Source: DATDCY01 sp031406795 [NCBI: Candidatus Rokuibacteriota bacterium] (GTDB lineage Bacteria > JAUVQV01). From it: a DNA stretch of 26,561 bases. The stretch's first letter is position 1; the number at the start of each line of letters is the position of its first letter. Below the pieces are notes generated by a model. That model made no database searches. It was not told the origin of the DNA and was given only the letters and a program-made list of their open reading frames with translations. Made by a program: the position numbers and the translations under genes. Positions 6,613-15,718 of this stretch are shown here, piece by piece. Location: the NCBI GenBank assembly GCA_031406795.1, contig JANOHV010000136.1, positions 1 through 26,561 on the forward strand. Direction: 5' to 3'.

Positions 6613-7251
6613 CTCCTGGTCGAACCAGCCGCGGAGAACGCCGATTTCCCGCAGCAGCGCTCCTCTCAAGCGTTCGGTGTCCGCCTCCGAGAGCGCTGCG
6701 ACATGCACGTGCAATTCGATCCCCGGGCCGACCTCGACGCGGTGCCATGTATTGTCGCTCGCCGGGGCTTTATCGATATTATCAACAGGATCATGATCCC
6801 GGAGCGGCTGAGGTGAACGAAACGTGAAGACCTGTGGACAAAATGAGTTGTCCACAGGCTGACGGTCTTCACGGGCAATTCCCCGATGCGCCGCAGTAAC
6901 CGGAGAGATCTCCGGTATCAGAAGTTCGAGGTCGCGGTTGCTGACGTTTTCCACAAGCGATCTGATCCTGACGAGTGGCAGGTATTGCGACTGCAGATAC
7001 TTCACGGCCAGGATTTGCAGGAGCTGCCGGTACCCGTAACGGGCGCTCTTTCCTTCGCCGACGACCGGTTTATCAACAAGTCTGTTTGCTGTGTAAAACC
7101 TGATCGTCCGCTCGCTCGGAATCTCCGTCACGCGGTACTTCGTCTGCGTCGGCGCCACCTGTGGAAGTTGTTCCCTGAGAATTGCGGCGAGCTGGGGCAG
7201 CGTAAAGGACGATTCGCCTCGATAGCGATGAAATGGTCTGACGATGGCCAT
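6604..7251 (-). CDS. MerR-family transcriptional regulator
   Basis: This 215-residue protein has a MerR-type winged helix in its first half: SERTIRFYTANRLVDKPVVG followed by SARYGYRQLLQILAVKYLQ matches the HTH-wing-HTH pattern. An atypical 25-residue leader (PQLAAILREQLPQVAPTQ) precedes it. The C-terminal part has a linker (about 120-175) and a short segment with ELHVHV; no Cys-rich metal site is obvious. The linker is coded by DNA rich in DnaA-box-like sites and a long inverted repeat. The promoter lies so close to the ATG that the mRNA is probably leaderless. GC content is lower than in flanking genes (about 55% in sampled lines), hinting at transfer or at selection on the DNA itself. Target genes are unknown; autoregulation is suggested by the palindrome over its own -35 region. 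Confidence 0.85.
   Translation of the reverse strand: MAIVRPFHRYRGESSFTLPQLAAILREQLPQVAPTQTKYRVTEIPSERTIRFYTANRLVDKPVVGEGKSARYGYRQLLQILAVKYLQSQYLPLVRIRSLVENVSNRDLELLIPEISPVTAAHRGIAREDRQPVDNSFCPQVFTFRSPQPLRDHDPVDNIDKAPASDNTWHRVEVGPGIELHVHVAALSEADTERLRGALLREIGVLRGWFDQEKK
6779..7078. other. Cluster of five DnaA-box-like 9-mers inside the merR-type gene
   Basis: Five sites differ from TTATCCACA by one base: TTATCAACA at 6779-6787, TTGTCCACA at 6841-6833 (minus), TTGTCCACA at 6848-6856, TTTTCCACA at 6947-6955, and TTATCAACA at 7070-7078. All but one point the same way. Chance occurrence at this density is unlikely in GC-rich DNA, and the AT-rich stretch 7251-7310 lies nearby. Whether DnaA binds here is unknown, and the sites also encode protein. 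Confidence 0.45.
6823..6873. repeat. Long nested inverted repeat
   Basis: The left arm (6823-6841) and right arm (6848-6873) are perfect reverse complements over 19 bases, except that the right arm carries a 7-base insertion. The inner core is CCTGTGGACAA / TTGTCCACAGG (11 bp, 6-base spacer) and the outer part is CGTGAAGA / TCTTCACG. The core contains two opposed DnaA-box-like sites. It lies in the part of merR that encodes the linker. Confidence 0.8.
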
Positions 7252-7257
7252 GGTTTG

Positions 7258-7286
7258 TATATACTGGTAACACTAGATAGTGTCAA
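7258..7286 (-). promoter_or_regulatory. merR promoter with overlapping palindromic operator
   Basis: Minus strand: TTGACA (7286-7281, perfect -35), 17-base spacer, TATATA (7263-7258). Only six bases separate the -10 from the ATG at 7251, so transcription should begin at or next to the start codon and the message would be leaderless. The palindrome ACACTAGATAGTGT (7270-7283; 6-bp arms, 2-base centre) covers half of the -35 and part of the spacer, a good site for autorepression. The spacer is 17 bases, not the 19-20 of classic MerR-activated promoters. Confidence 0.7.
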
Positions 7287-7433
7287 TATTGATGTATTGC
7301 TTTTAAGCGGCATTCGTTCGGTCGAGACGATCCATCGGTCAATGCGTTCGCCGTGGGCCGCTATCCGCCGCTCCTGCTGGTGAGAACCGGCATGATGTTA
7401 AGAACTTCTGGGGGAATAGATCCTGTCCTGGTC

Positions 7434-7805
7434 TCAGCAGTCGGTGAAGGCACGGATCTTCTGCACAAGCGCCGGCAAACCGTTTTCCTTCGAGGTGTAA
7501 CTCGCCGGCTGGGTCTTCGCGGCCATGCCGGCGAGGACGTGGTCCGGCTTGCCGCTGAAGTAGACGACGGGGATTGTGGAGAACTCGTTTCCGCGGATGA
7601 TGGAAATGATTCTGTCACCGGAGAGCAGGGGCATGTCGACATCCATCACGATTATGTCCGGGCGCTCCTTGTGGATGATCGGGGCGATGAACGGGCTGGT
7701 TGTCGACCAGACGACGAAGCCGGACGCCTGAAGGTGGCGCGCCACGGTGCGGAGCGTCGGCTCGTCATCATCGACGTGGAGAACTTTCTTCTGAGCAGTC
7801 GTCAT
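7434..7805 (-). CDS. Single-domain response regulator (CheY-like receiver)
   Basis: This 123-residue stand-alone receiver has all key residues: Asp12/Asp13 acidic pair, phospho-acceptor Asp55 in VMDVDMP, Ser84 (YFSGK) and Lys106 (YTSKE). There is no output domain. The ATG at 7805 has AGGAGGG upstream and a candidate promoter further up. No histidine kinase gene is adjacent, so its partner is unknown; the che genes 5 kb away have their own CheY. GC content is lower than in neighbouring genes, as for merR. In the 147 bases between this gene and the merR promoter nothing clear was seen. Confidence 0.9.
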   Translation of the reverse strand: MTTAQKKVLHVDDDEPTLRTVARHLQASGFVVWSTTSPFIAPIIHKERPDIIVMDVDMPLLSGDRIISIIRGNEFSTIPVVYFSGKPDHVLAGMAAKTQPASYTSKENGLPALVQKIRAFTDC

Positions 7806-7829
7806 GATTCCCTCCTGATGGTGCCTGCC

Positions 7830-7859
7830 ATTGTACGCCCGACACCAAATCGCTCACAA
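7830..7859 (-). promoter_or_regulatory. Candidate sigma70 promoter of the response regulator gene
   Basis: Minus strand: TTGTGA (7859-7854), 18-base spacer, TACAAT (7835-7830). The start codon at 7805 lies about 25 bases downstream with AGGAGGG between. Confidence 0.5.
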
Positions 7860-7942
7860 GAAGAAATCGGTCGTGCCGGACCGTCGCCTCGCAAGCGCGC
7901 ACGGTGGTAGGATGGCCGCACGGCACTCGAAGGAGGCACGGC

Positions 7943-9338
<1,396 letters not shown>

Positions 9339-9349
<11 letters not shown>

Positions 9350-11444
9350 GCTCCTCGCCGTTCTGATCGTCCCGCTCCTCGCGGTCGCACTGGCCCTCGT
9401 GCTCGGCAGGATCCCCGGGGTCGATCTGCTCGCGCTGAAGGCCGGCGACGTGCAGCGGCGCCTGCTCGCCGACCCGCGGCGCGCCGACAGGCGGGTCGTG
9501 CTGATCGAGGTCGACCAGGCGAGCCTCGATCGTTTCGAGAGCGACAACATCGCCTACCCGTGGCCGCGCAGCCTCTACAATCCACTGCTCGAGCACTGCG
9601 CGCGCGGCGGCGCGAAGGCGGTGCTCTTCGATGTGCTTTTCAACAACCTCTCGCCCTGGGGGGAGGACACGGATACGGAGTTTGCGTCGGGGATCCGCCG
9701 GAGCGGCCGGGTGTTCCTGGCGGCCGCATTCTCGAATGGCGAGGCGGCCGGCGGTCCGCTCGACCCGCGGCTGAGCCTGCCCGTCGCGGGCCCGGCGCCG
9801 GCGGCACTCGTGCGCTCGGCCATTTCCCCGCCGCTGCCGGCGATCCGCGACGCCGCCGCCGGGATCGGCTCGGTGACGCTTCTGCCGGACGCCGACGGCG
9901 CCGTGCGGCGGCTGCCGGTCGGTGTGCTGTTCGGGGGGCGGCTGGTCCCCGGTCTCGCGTTCGCCCCGTTCGCCGCCGGGGCGGAAACGGCGCGATTCGC
10001 GCCGGGGCGGCTGCGCCTCGGCGGGTTGAGCGTGCCGATCGACGAACAGGGCCAGGTGCTGCTGCGCTACCACGGCCAGCGCAGCGAGTACCCGCGTTAC
10101 TCGGCGGCCGCCGTCATCACCTCCGCGCTCGCCGCCGCCGAGGGCCGCACGCCCGCGGTGCCGGCCGAGGTCTTCCGCGGCGCATACGTGATCGTCGGCG
10201 CCACCGCGCCGGGACTCCTCGACTTGAAGCCCACCCCGCTGGCCGCCACCGCGCCTGGTTTCGAAATCCACGTCGCCGCGATCGACAACATCCTGAATGG
10301 CGATTTTCTCGCGCCGGCGCCCCCGGCTGCGACCCTGGGGCTCGCTCTCGCGGCGGCGGCCTTCGTCGTCGCCGGAGTCATCTTCCTGCCCGCGGCCGCC
10401 GGGGCCGTCGCGGTGGCCGGCGTCTTTGGGGCGGTTCTCGCGACCCTGGCCGCCGCCTACCGAGCCGGCTGGTTCCTGGACCCGTGGACGATCGGCGTGT
10501 CGATCCTGCTGGCCGTCATCGGCGCCGCCGTCAGACGCTCCATGACCGAGGGCAGGGACAAGCGCTTCATCGCCGGGGCGTTCGCGCGCTACGTTTCCCC
10601 GAAGGTCGTCAAGCAGCTCATCGCGGACCCCAAGCGACTCGCGCTCGGCGGCGAGCGGCGCGACGTGACGGTCTTCTTCTCCGACCTGCAGGGCTTCACG
10701 TCGATCTCCGAGGGGATGGAGCCGCCGGAGCTGGTGGCCTTCCTCAACGAGTACACAACGCTGATGGCGGACATCATCACGGGGCCGGGCATCGACGGCA
10801 CGATCGACAAGTACATCGGCGACTCGGTGATGGCCTTCTGGGGGGCGCCGCTGCCGCAGCCGGACCACGCGCGCCGCGGCCTGCTCGCGGCGCTGGCTTG
10901 CCAGGAGCGCCTGCGCCCATTCTGCGACGGCCTGGTCGCGCGCGGCGGTCCGCGGCTGATCACGCGCATCGGCCTGAACAGCGGGACCTGCGTCGTCGGC
11001 AACATGGGCTCGCGCGACCGCTTCGACTACACCGCCATCGGCGACACCGTGAACCAGGCCTCGCGCCTCGAGGGGATCAACAAGGTCTACGGCACCCTGA
11101 TCATCGCCGCCGAGAGCACCTGGCTGGAGGCGCAGGGGGCGGCATTCGGGCGGCAGCTGGATCGCGTGCGCGTCAAGGGCAAGGCGGAGCCGGTGGCGAT
11201 CTACGAGGCGCTGGCGGCGGCGGGTGCGGAGTCCGAGGCGATGCGGGCGCTGGCGGCTGCCTACGCCGAGGCCTACGCCGCCTACCGGGAGCGACGGTGG
11301 GCGCGGACAATCGAGCTGGCCGAGGCGATCCTGCGCACGACCCCGGGCGACGGTCCCTCGATGACGCTGATCGCGCGCGCCCGTCCCTTCATCGTCGAGC
11401 CGCCGCAGGACTGGGACGGCGTCTGGACACTCAAATCAAAGTGA
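9339..11444 (+). CDS. CHASE2-domain class III adenylate cyclase
   Basis: This membrane-bound, 701-residue nucleotide cyclase has an N-terminal membrane helix (5-23), a large extracytoplasmic CHASE2 sensor domain (about 25-320; ends TAPGFEIHVAAIDNIL), three helices (about 332-400), a short linker RYVSPKVVKQL, and a class III cyclase domain (436-620). Catalytic residues look intact: metal-binding Asp449 (FSDLQGFT) and Asp495 (GDSVMAFWG), Lys491 in TIDKYIGD as expected for ATP selectivity, and the DYTAIGDTVNQASRLE segment with the transition-state Asn and Arg. cAMP is therefore the likely product. The ATG at 9339 overlaps the rarA stop. The 3' end overlaps the convergent thiL gene by 9 bases. 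The ligand of the CHASE2 domain is unknown. Confidence 0.93.
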
Positions 11445-12491
11445 TCGGCCCGCCTGCTGCGGGGAAAAATGCTCCCAGCTCTGCGGAACAAGCGGTGCGC
11501 GGCGGCCCTCTGCGTCGAGCACCGACACGCCGTCGCGCCGCGGCAGCACGCGCCCGATCGCCGTCACCCCCAGGCCCAGACGCTTCCCGAGCGCGAAGAC
11601 CCCGCGCTCGTCGCGCGGTCGCGCGGCGAAGAGCAGTTCGTATTCCTCCCCGCCATGCAGCGCCGCCGCGATCGGGTCGCGATCGAGCAGCCGCGCCGCG
11701 CGGGAGGTCGAGGCGAGCACCGGAAGCCGGTCCGCGTGAACTTCGGCCCCGACGTCGCTGGCGGCGCAGAGGCGGCCGAGGTCGCGCGAGATGCCGTCGC
11801 TGACGTCCATCGCCGCGCGCGCGAGCCCCGTGGCGGCGAGCGCGGCGCCGAACGCCAGGCGCGGCTCCGGGTGCAGGTGCCGCCGCACGCAGCGCCGCAG
11901 CGGGGCGGGAAGGCGGGCGAGTCCATCGCGCTCGAGGGCCGCGAGCCCCAGCGTCGAGCCGCCGAGATCTCCGGTCACGAACAGCTGATCGCCCGGCCGG
12001 GCGCCCTCCCGGGTCAGCAGGCGGGCGCCGGCCTCGCCCGCGAGGGTGAGCGAGAGGAAGATCCCTGCGGCGGAGGCACAGGTGTCCCCGCCGACGAGGG
12101 AGAAGCCGAAGCTGCGCGAAGCGCTGCGCAGGCCGCGCCCCAACGCCGCGGCGAATGACCGGTCGAGCCCGGGCGGCAGAGCCAGCGAGAGCAGCGCCCA
12201 GAGCGGGCGGCCGCCCATGGCGGCGATGTCGCTGGCGTTGACGGCCGCCAGCTTCCACCCCAGGTTGCCCGGGGGCGCCCAGCAGCGCCGGAAATGGATG
12301 TCTTCGGCGAGCAGGTCGGTGGTGAGCAGCAGCCGGGCGCCGCGCCCGGGGCGCACCACCGCCGTATCGTCACCGGGACCGATGACGACCAACCCGCGCG
12401 CGGCGCCGGGCTGCCGCCGCGGCCCTGCGAACATGCGCACGAGCGCGTCCTCGCCGATCTGCGACAGCGGCACTTCCCTGCGGGCGGGCAT
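11436..12491 (-). CDS. thiL: Thiamine-monophosphate kinase
   Basis: ThiL makes thiamine diphosphate from thiamine monophosphate and ATP, the last step of cofactor synthesis. This protein is 351 residues. Diagnostic pieces are IGPGDDTAV (38-46), LLTTDLLAEDIHF (55-67), WKLAAVNASDIAAMGG (79-94), VTGDLGGSTLGL, MDVSDGISRDL and LHGGEEYELLF, which bind Mg-ATP and substrate. The ATG at 12491 matches family starts (SQIGEDALV follows). An in-frame ATG at 12515 would add eight residues without a better ribosome-binding site. A TACAAT lies only six bases upstream of 12491, so a leaderless start is possible. The gene is divergent from the che genes and overlaps the cyclase gene end by 9 bases. Confidence 0.95.
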   Translation of the reverse strand: MPARREVPLSQIGEDALVRMFAGPRRQPGAARGLVVIGPGDDTAVVRPGRGARLLLTTDLLAEDIHFRRCWAPPGNLGWKLAAVNASDIAAMGGRPLWALLSLALPPGLDRSFAAALGRGLRSASRSFGFSLVGGDTCASAAGIFLSLTLAGEAGARLLTREGARPGDQLFVTGDLGGSTLGLAALERDGLARLPAPLRRCVRRHLHPEPRLAFGAALAATGLARAAMDVSDGISRDLGRLCAASDVGAEVHADRLPVLASTSRAARLLDRDPIAAALHGGEEYELLFAARPRDERGVFALGKRLGLGVTAIGRVLPRRDGVSVLDAEGRRAPLVPQSWEHFSPQQAGRSL

Positions 12492-12514
12492 GGCGGCATT
12501 GTAGCGCGGAAACA

Positions 12515-12542
12515 TTGAAATCCCGAGGCCCTCTGCTATGAT
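12515..12542 (+). promoter_or_regulatory. Candidate sigma70 promoter of the che operon
   Basis: TTGAAA (12515-12520), 16-base spacer, TATGAT (12537-12542). The expected transcription start near 12549 falls just before the cheR ribosome-binding site GGAGG (12551-12555), so the leader would be very short. Confidence 0.6.
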
Positions 12543-12560
12543 GCGGCACGGGAGGTTGAC

Positions 12561-13460
12561 ATGGAGGCGGTGGCTGCTGCGGCAACGGGATGCTCGTCCG
12601 GCTCCGGCGCATATGTGCACCTGCGCCGACTGATCCACGACCGCACGGGGTTCGACATCGAGTCCTACAAGGACCGCTTCATCGAGCGGCGGGTCGCCAT
12701 TCGCCTGCGGGCCACCCACCACGAAGGGCTCGGGGATTATCTCAAGTATCTCTCGTGCGAACAGGCGGAGATGGACCGGTTGCTGCGCTGCCTGACGATC
12801 CACGTGAGTTCCTTCTTCCGCAACGCCAGCACCTATGCGGCCATCCGCGCCGCGGTGTTTCCCGTGCTCTTCACCCCGGGCGCCTCGCGCCACCCGCGCA
12901 TCTGGAGCGTCGGCTGCTCCCGCGGGGAGGAACCTTACAGTCTGGCGATCCTCGCGCACGAGTACCTCGGGGCGGCGGCGCGGAGCTGGGACGTGCAGAT
13001 CCAGGCCATCGACATCGACGACCGGGTGCTGACCGAGGCGAAGGCCGGCGAGTACACCTGGCCGCAGGTCGCCGATCTCGACGCCGCCCGCCGCGAGCGG
13101 TATTTCGTCCACGGGGAGCGCTGGCGCCTCGTGCCGGAGATCCGCCGGATGGTGCGCTTTCACCGTCGCGACATCCTGATGGATCCGCCGGGAGGCGAGT
13201 ACGACTGCATCCTCTGCCGCAATCTGCTGATCTATCTCGACCGTCCGGGACAGGAGGCGGTGCTCGAGCGTTTCGCGCGCGCACTGCGGCCGGGCGGTTT
13301 TCTCGTCCTCGGCCGGACCGAGGTTTTCGTCGGCGCGGGCCGCGAGGCCTTCGAGGTCGTGGACCCGCGCGAACGCATCTACCGCCGACTCCGCGCCAGC
13401 GGGCCGGCTCCCGTCGGTGAAGCGCCCGCGCCGTGCGCGGCGTCAAGGGGGAGATTATGA
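12561..13460 (+). CDS. cheR: CheR chemoreceptor glutamate methyltransferase
   Basis: CheR transfers methyl groups from S-adenosylmethionine to receptor Glu residues. It is 299 residues. The N-terminal helical domain ([24 protein letters not shown]) is followed by the SAM-binding domain with [17 protein letters not shown] (family: CS-x-GEEPYS), AIDIDDRVL (acidic residue for SAM), FHRRDIL, and [10 protein letters not shown]. No C-terminal receptor-tethering pentapeptide partner or TPR extension is visible. The ATG follows GGAGG by 5 bases. The stop overlaps the receptor gene's ATG (ATGA at 13457-13460), so the two are translationally coupled. No cheB is found in the window. Confidence 0.95.
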   Translation: MEAVAAAATGCSSGSGAYVHLRRLIHDRTGFDIESYKDRFIERRVAIRLRATHHEGLGDYLKYLSCEQAEMDRLLRCLTIHVSSFFRNASTYAAIRAAVFPVLFTPGASRHPRIWSVGCSRGEEPYSLAILAHEYLGAAARSWDVQIQAIDIDDRVLTEAKAGEYTWPQVADLDAARRERYFVHGERWRLVPEIRRMVRFHRRDILMDPPGGEYDCILCRNLLIYLDRPGQEAVLERFARALRPGGFLVLGRTEVFVGAGREAFEVVDPRERIYRRLRASGPAPVGEAPAPCAASRGRL

Positions 13461-14704
13461 GGGCCAAGCTTGTCCTGAGCTTTCTGCTGGTCGTCCTGTC
13501 GATCGTGGCGGTGAACGCCATCTTCTATTACACGGTCCACGATGAATTGAAGCGCCTGGTGCTCTCCACCGCCGTCGGCATCGCCGTGGGCATGAGTCTC
13601 GGCTATTTCATCTCCCGCTCGATCACCTCCGGCATCTCACGGCTCGCGGAGGTGACGCGCGAGATCGCGGCCGGCGACCTGACCAAGGAAGTGTCCACGC
13701 AGGGCGACCGGGAACTGGTCGCCCTCGCCGACGCCTTCCAGATGATGCTCGGGCAGCTGCGCATGGTCGTCAGCCAGATCCAGGTCAGTGCCGGGACGCT
13801 CAGCGGGTCGGCGGCGGGCTTTTCCGCGACAACGCAGCAGATGAGCACCAGCGGCGAGGAGATCGCCTCGGCGACCGAGCACATCGCCAAGGGCGCCGAG
13901 ATGCAGGTCGAGGTTGTCGAGCGGGCGGCCGGGCGGATCCGCGAGGGCGCCGCGGCGGTGACGCGCATCGCGGAGCGGGCGCGGACGGCGGCCGAGGCCA
14001 GCGCCGTCGCGGGGGAAACCGCGCAGCGCGGCGGCACCGCCGCCACGGCCGCCCTGGAGAAGATGCGGCAGGTGTTCGAGAAGATGGAGGCGTCGGTCGA
14101 CCTGGTCCACGGCTTCGGCGAGCGGACCCAGAAGATCGGCAAGATCGTGGATGTCATCACCGGGATCTCCCAGCAGACCAACCTGCTGGCCCTCAACGCC
14201 GCGATCGAGGCGGCACACGCCGGCGAGTACGGGCGTGGCTTCTCCGTGGTCGCCGACGAGATCCGCAAGCTCTCGGAGGCGACGCGCCGCTCGGCCGAGG
14301 AGATCACCGCACTGGTCGGCGAGATCGGCCAGGAGAGCGCCAAAGTCCTGGTCTCGATGGAGTCGGGGACTCTGGAGATCCGCGAGGGTCGCGAGGTGAT
14401 CGACACGGTGCGCGGTTCGCTGGACGGGATCATCCACGGCACCGTCGAAGTCGCCCAGGGGGTCAGGGAAATCTTCACGCTCGCGGCGGAGCAGGCGCGC
14501 GGGTCCGCGGAGATGGTCAAGGCCACCGACGAGATCTCCCGCATCGCCGAGGACAACGCGGCGGCGACCGAGGAGGCCTCGGCCGCCACCCAGGAACTCA
14601 CCGCCTCCCTGGAGCAGATGGCCGGCTCGGCGCAGGAACTGGCGACACTCGCCGATGGGCTGCGCCAGACGGCGAGCCGATTCAGCGTCACGAGCCGGGG
14701 GTGA
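13457..14704 (+). CDS. Methyl-accepting chemotaxis protein without a periplasmic sensor domain
   Basis: This chemoreceptor is 415 residues from the ATG at 13457, which has AAGGGGGAG upstream and overlaps the cheR stop; an in-frame GTG at 13433 is less likely. Two membrane helices (about 5-27 and 34-53) are joined by only about six residues (VHDELKR region), so there is no ligand-binding domain outside. A HAMP domain (about 52-105) and a full signalling helix bundle follow. The hairpin tip is canonical: [20 protein letters not shown] then [19 protein letters not shown] (about 234-272). It may sense membrane or cytoplasmic state, or mainly scaffold CheA/CheW. It is surely part of the cheR-cheW-cheY-cheA unit. 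Confidence 0.95.
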   Translation: MRAKLVLSFLLVVLSIVAVNAIFYYTVHDELKRLVLSTAVGIAVGMSLGYFISRSITSGISRLAEVTREIAAGDLTKEVSTQGDRELVALADAFQMMLGQLRMVVSQIQVSAGTLSGSAAGFSATTQQMSTSGEEIASATEHIAKGAEMQVEVVERAAGRIREGAAAVTRIAERARTAAEASAVAGETAQRGGTAATAALEKMRQVFEKMEASVDLVHGFGERTQKIGKIVDVITGISQQTNLLALNAAIEAAHAGEYGRGFSVVADEIRKLSEATRRSAEEITALVGEIGQESAKVLVSMESGTLEIREGREVIDTVRGSLDGIIHGTVEVAQGVREIFTLAAEQARGSAEMVKATDEISRIAEDNAAATEEASAATQELTASLEQMAGSAQELATLADGLRQTASRFSVTSRG

Positions 14705-14707
14705 GGC

Positions 14708-15211
14708 GTGGATGATTCGCAGCGCGCGGCGGGGGCGGGCGACGAGCTGCGCCTGCTCTTCTTTCGCAGCGCCGGCGAGCGCTTCGCGCTGGACGTGGCC
14801 TACGTGCGCGAGATCATCCCCGCGCAGACGATCACGCTGGTCCCCTTCGTGCCGCCCACGGTCGCGGGCATCATCAACCATCGCGGCACGATCTACACGC
14901 TGATCCGTTTTGCCCGGCTGGCCGGACTCGGCCGGGATCAGGAGGGAACCGTTGCACTGCTGCGCCTGCCGGAGATGGCGGTCGGCATCGCCATCGAGTC
15001 GGTCGAGGGCATCGAGCGGGTGTCCGGCCGGCTGATGAACACGGCCACCGAAGGGGCGCATCCCCCAACCGTTCCCTTTCTGCGTCGCGCGTGCGATCCC
15101 TCCGGGCGGTTCGTGCACGCGATTGACGCAGAGCTGTTGGTCGACACCATCTACCGGCTCCCCGAGCTCGCGCGCGCCGGGGAGACCGCACAGGAGGCCA
15201 GCCATGAATGA
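14708..15211 (+). CDS. cheW: CheW coupling protein
   Basis: CheW is the cytoplasmic adaptor that joins receptors to CheA, here 167 residues. It shows the SH3-like CheW fold sequence: LLFFRSAGERFALDVAYVRE, IIPAQTITLVPFVPPTVAGI, INHRGTIYTLI (family: N-x-RG-x-I-x-P), and VGIAIESVEGIERV. The start is GTG at 14708, three bases after the receptor stop. An AGGAGG near the gene's end (15192-15197) serves the next frame. The stop overlaps the next ATG as ATGA (15208-15211). Confidence 0.92.
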   Translation: MDDSQRAAGAGDELRLLFFRSAGERFALDVAYVREIIPAQTITLVPFVPPTVAGIINHRGTIYTLIRFARLAGLGRDQEGTVALLRLPEMAVGIAIESVEGIERVSGRLMNTATEGAHPPTVPFLRRACDPSGRFVHAIDAELLVDTIYRLPELARAGETAQEASHE

Positions 15212-15375
15212 CGCTTGTGCACGAGGCCCGGCAGCGGCGACGCGTGGAGGAGGCTCCGGCCTCGTCCGCGGGCGTCGAGTCGCCCACCATCTCCCTGAAC
15301 CCGGAAGTTGCCGCGGCGGCGCGGCGCTGCGCGCAGCGCGGGAGCGACGATGACGGCCCGGGTGCTGATCGTTGA
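15208..15375 (+). CDS. Small 55-residue ORF coupled between cheW and cheY
   Basis: The ATG at 15208 overlaps the cheW stop (ATGA) and has AGGAGG ten bases upstream. The frame reads MTLVHEARQRRRVEEAPASS, then a middle VESPTISLNPEVAAAARR and an acidic end, and stops 26 bases inside cheY. Third codon positions are mostly G or C (about 43 of 49 counted), as in real genes here. A rival ORF from 15204 to 15353 in another frame has better ribosome-site spacing but far poorer third-position GC. I recognise no family. It fills the 138 bases that otherwise separate cheW from cheY. Confidence 0.5.
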   Translation: MTLVHEARQRRRVEEAPASSAGVESPTISLNPEVAAAARRCAQRGSDDDGPGADR

Positions 15376-15718
15376 CGACGCCCTCTTCATGCGCACCATG
15401 CTGCGCAATATCTTCGTGGAGAGCGGCTTCGAGGTGGTCGGCGAGGCCGGCAACGGCAGCGAGGCGGTTGAGAAATACCGCGCGCTGCGGCCCGACCTGA
15501 CCACCATGGATATCGTGATGCCGGAAAAGAACGGCATCGAGGCGCTCAAACTGATCATGCTCTTCGATCCGCGTGCCCGTGTGGTCATGTGCAGCGCGCT
15601 CGGCCAGGAGTCGCTGATCATCGAGGCGCTCGAGGCCGGCGCGCGGGACTTCATCGTCAAGCCATTCAAGCCGGCGAAGGTCGTCGAGGTCGCGCAAAAA
15701 ATTCTGGCGGCCGAATAA
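15350..15718 (+). CDS. cheY: CheY-type response regulator
   Basis: This 122-residue single receiver domain has Asp9/Asp10, phospho-acceptor Asp54 (TMDIVMPEKNG), Ser82 (MCSALGQE) and Lys104 (IVKPFKP). It resembles the CheY type found next to CheA in many non-enteric bacteria. The start ATG at 15350 lies inside the small upstream ORF, and its TAA stop shares a base with the cheA ATG (TAATG, 15716-15720), so translation is coupled to CheA, its presumed phosphodonor. No flagellar switch gene is in view, so the output may be the pilus/secretion motor. Confidence 0.95.
   Translation: MTARVLIVDDALFMRTMLRNIFVESGFEVVGEAGNGSEAVEKYRALRPDLTTMDIVMPEKNGIEALKLIMLFDPRARVVMCSALGQESLIIEALEAGARDFIVKPFKPAKVVEVAQKILAAE

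Noticed and set aside
6779-7310. Calling this region the chromosomal origin oriC
   Set aside because: DnaA-like boxes and an AT-rich segment are present, but the sites are in a coding region, dnaA, dnaN or gidA are not nearby, and no skew data are available; kept only as a finding.
9560-11803. A 747-codon frame overlapping the cyclase gene in another frame
   Set aside because: Arg/Ala/Gly-rich with no domain; it runs past the cyclase stop into thiL DNA, as GC-rich shadow frames do.
12492-13163. Upstream extension of the thiL frame through the cheR region
   Set aside because: The ThiL family begins near SQIGEDALV, matching the ATG at 12491; the extension is antisense to cheR and has no domain.
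15204-15353. A 49-codon ORF between cheW and cheY in the frame starting at 15204
   Set aside because: Its ribosome-site spacing is good, but third codon positions are AT-rich compared with every gene here; the frame from 15208 is preferred.
15589-15717. N-terminal extension of cheA into cheY
   Set aside because: CheA P1 domains begin close to the TAATG-coupled ATG at 15718; the extension is out-of-frame cheY sequence.
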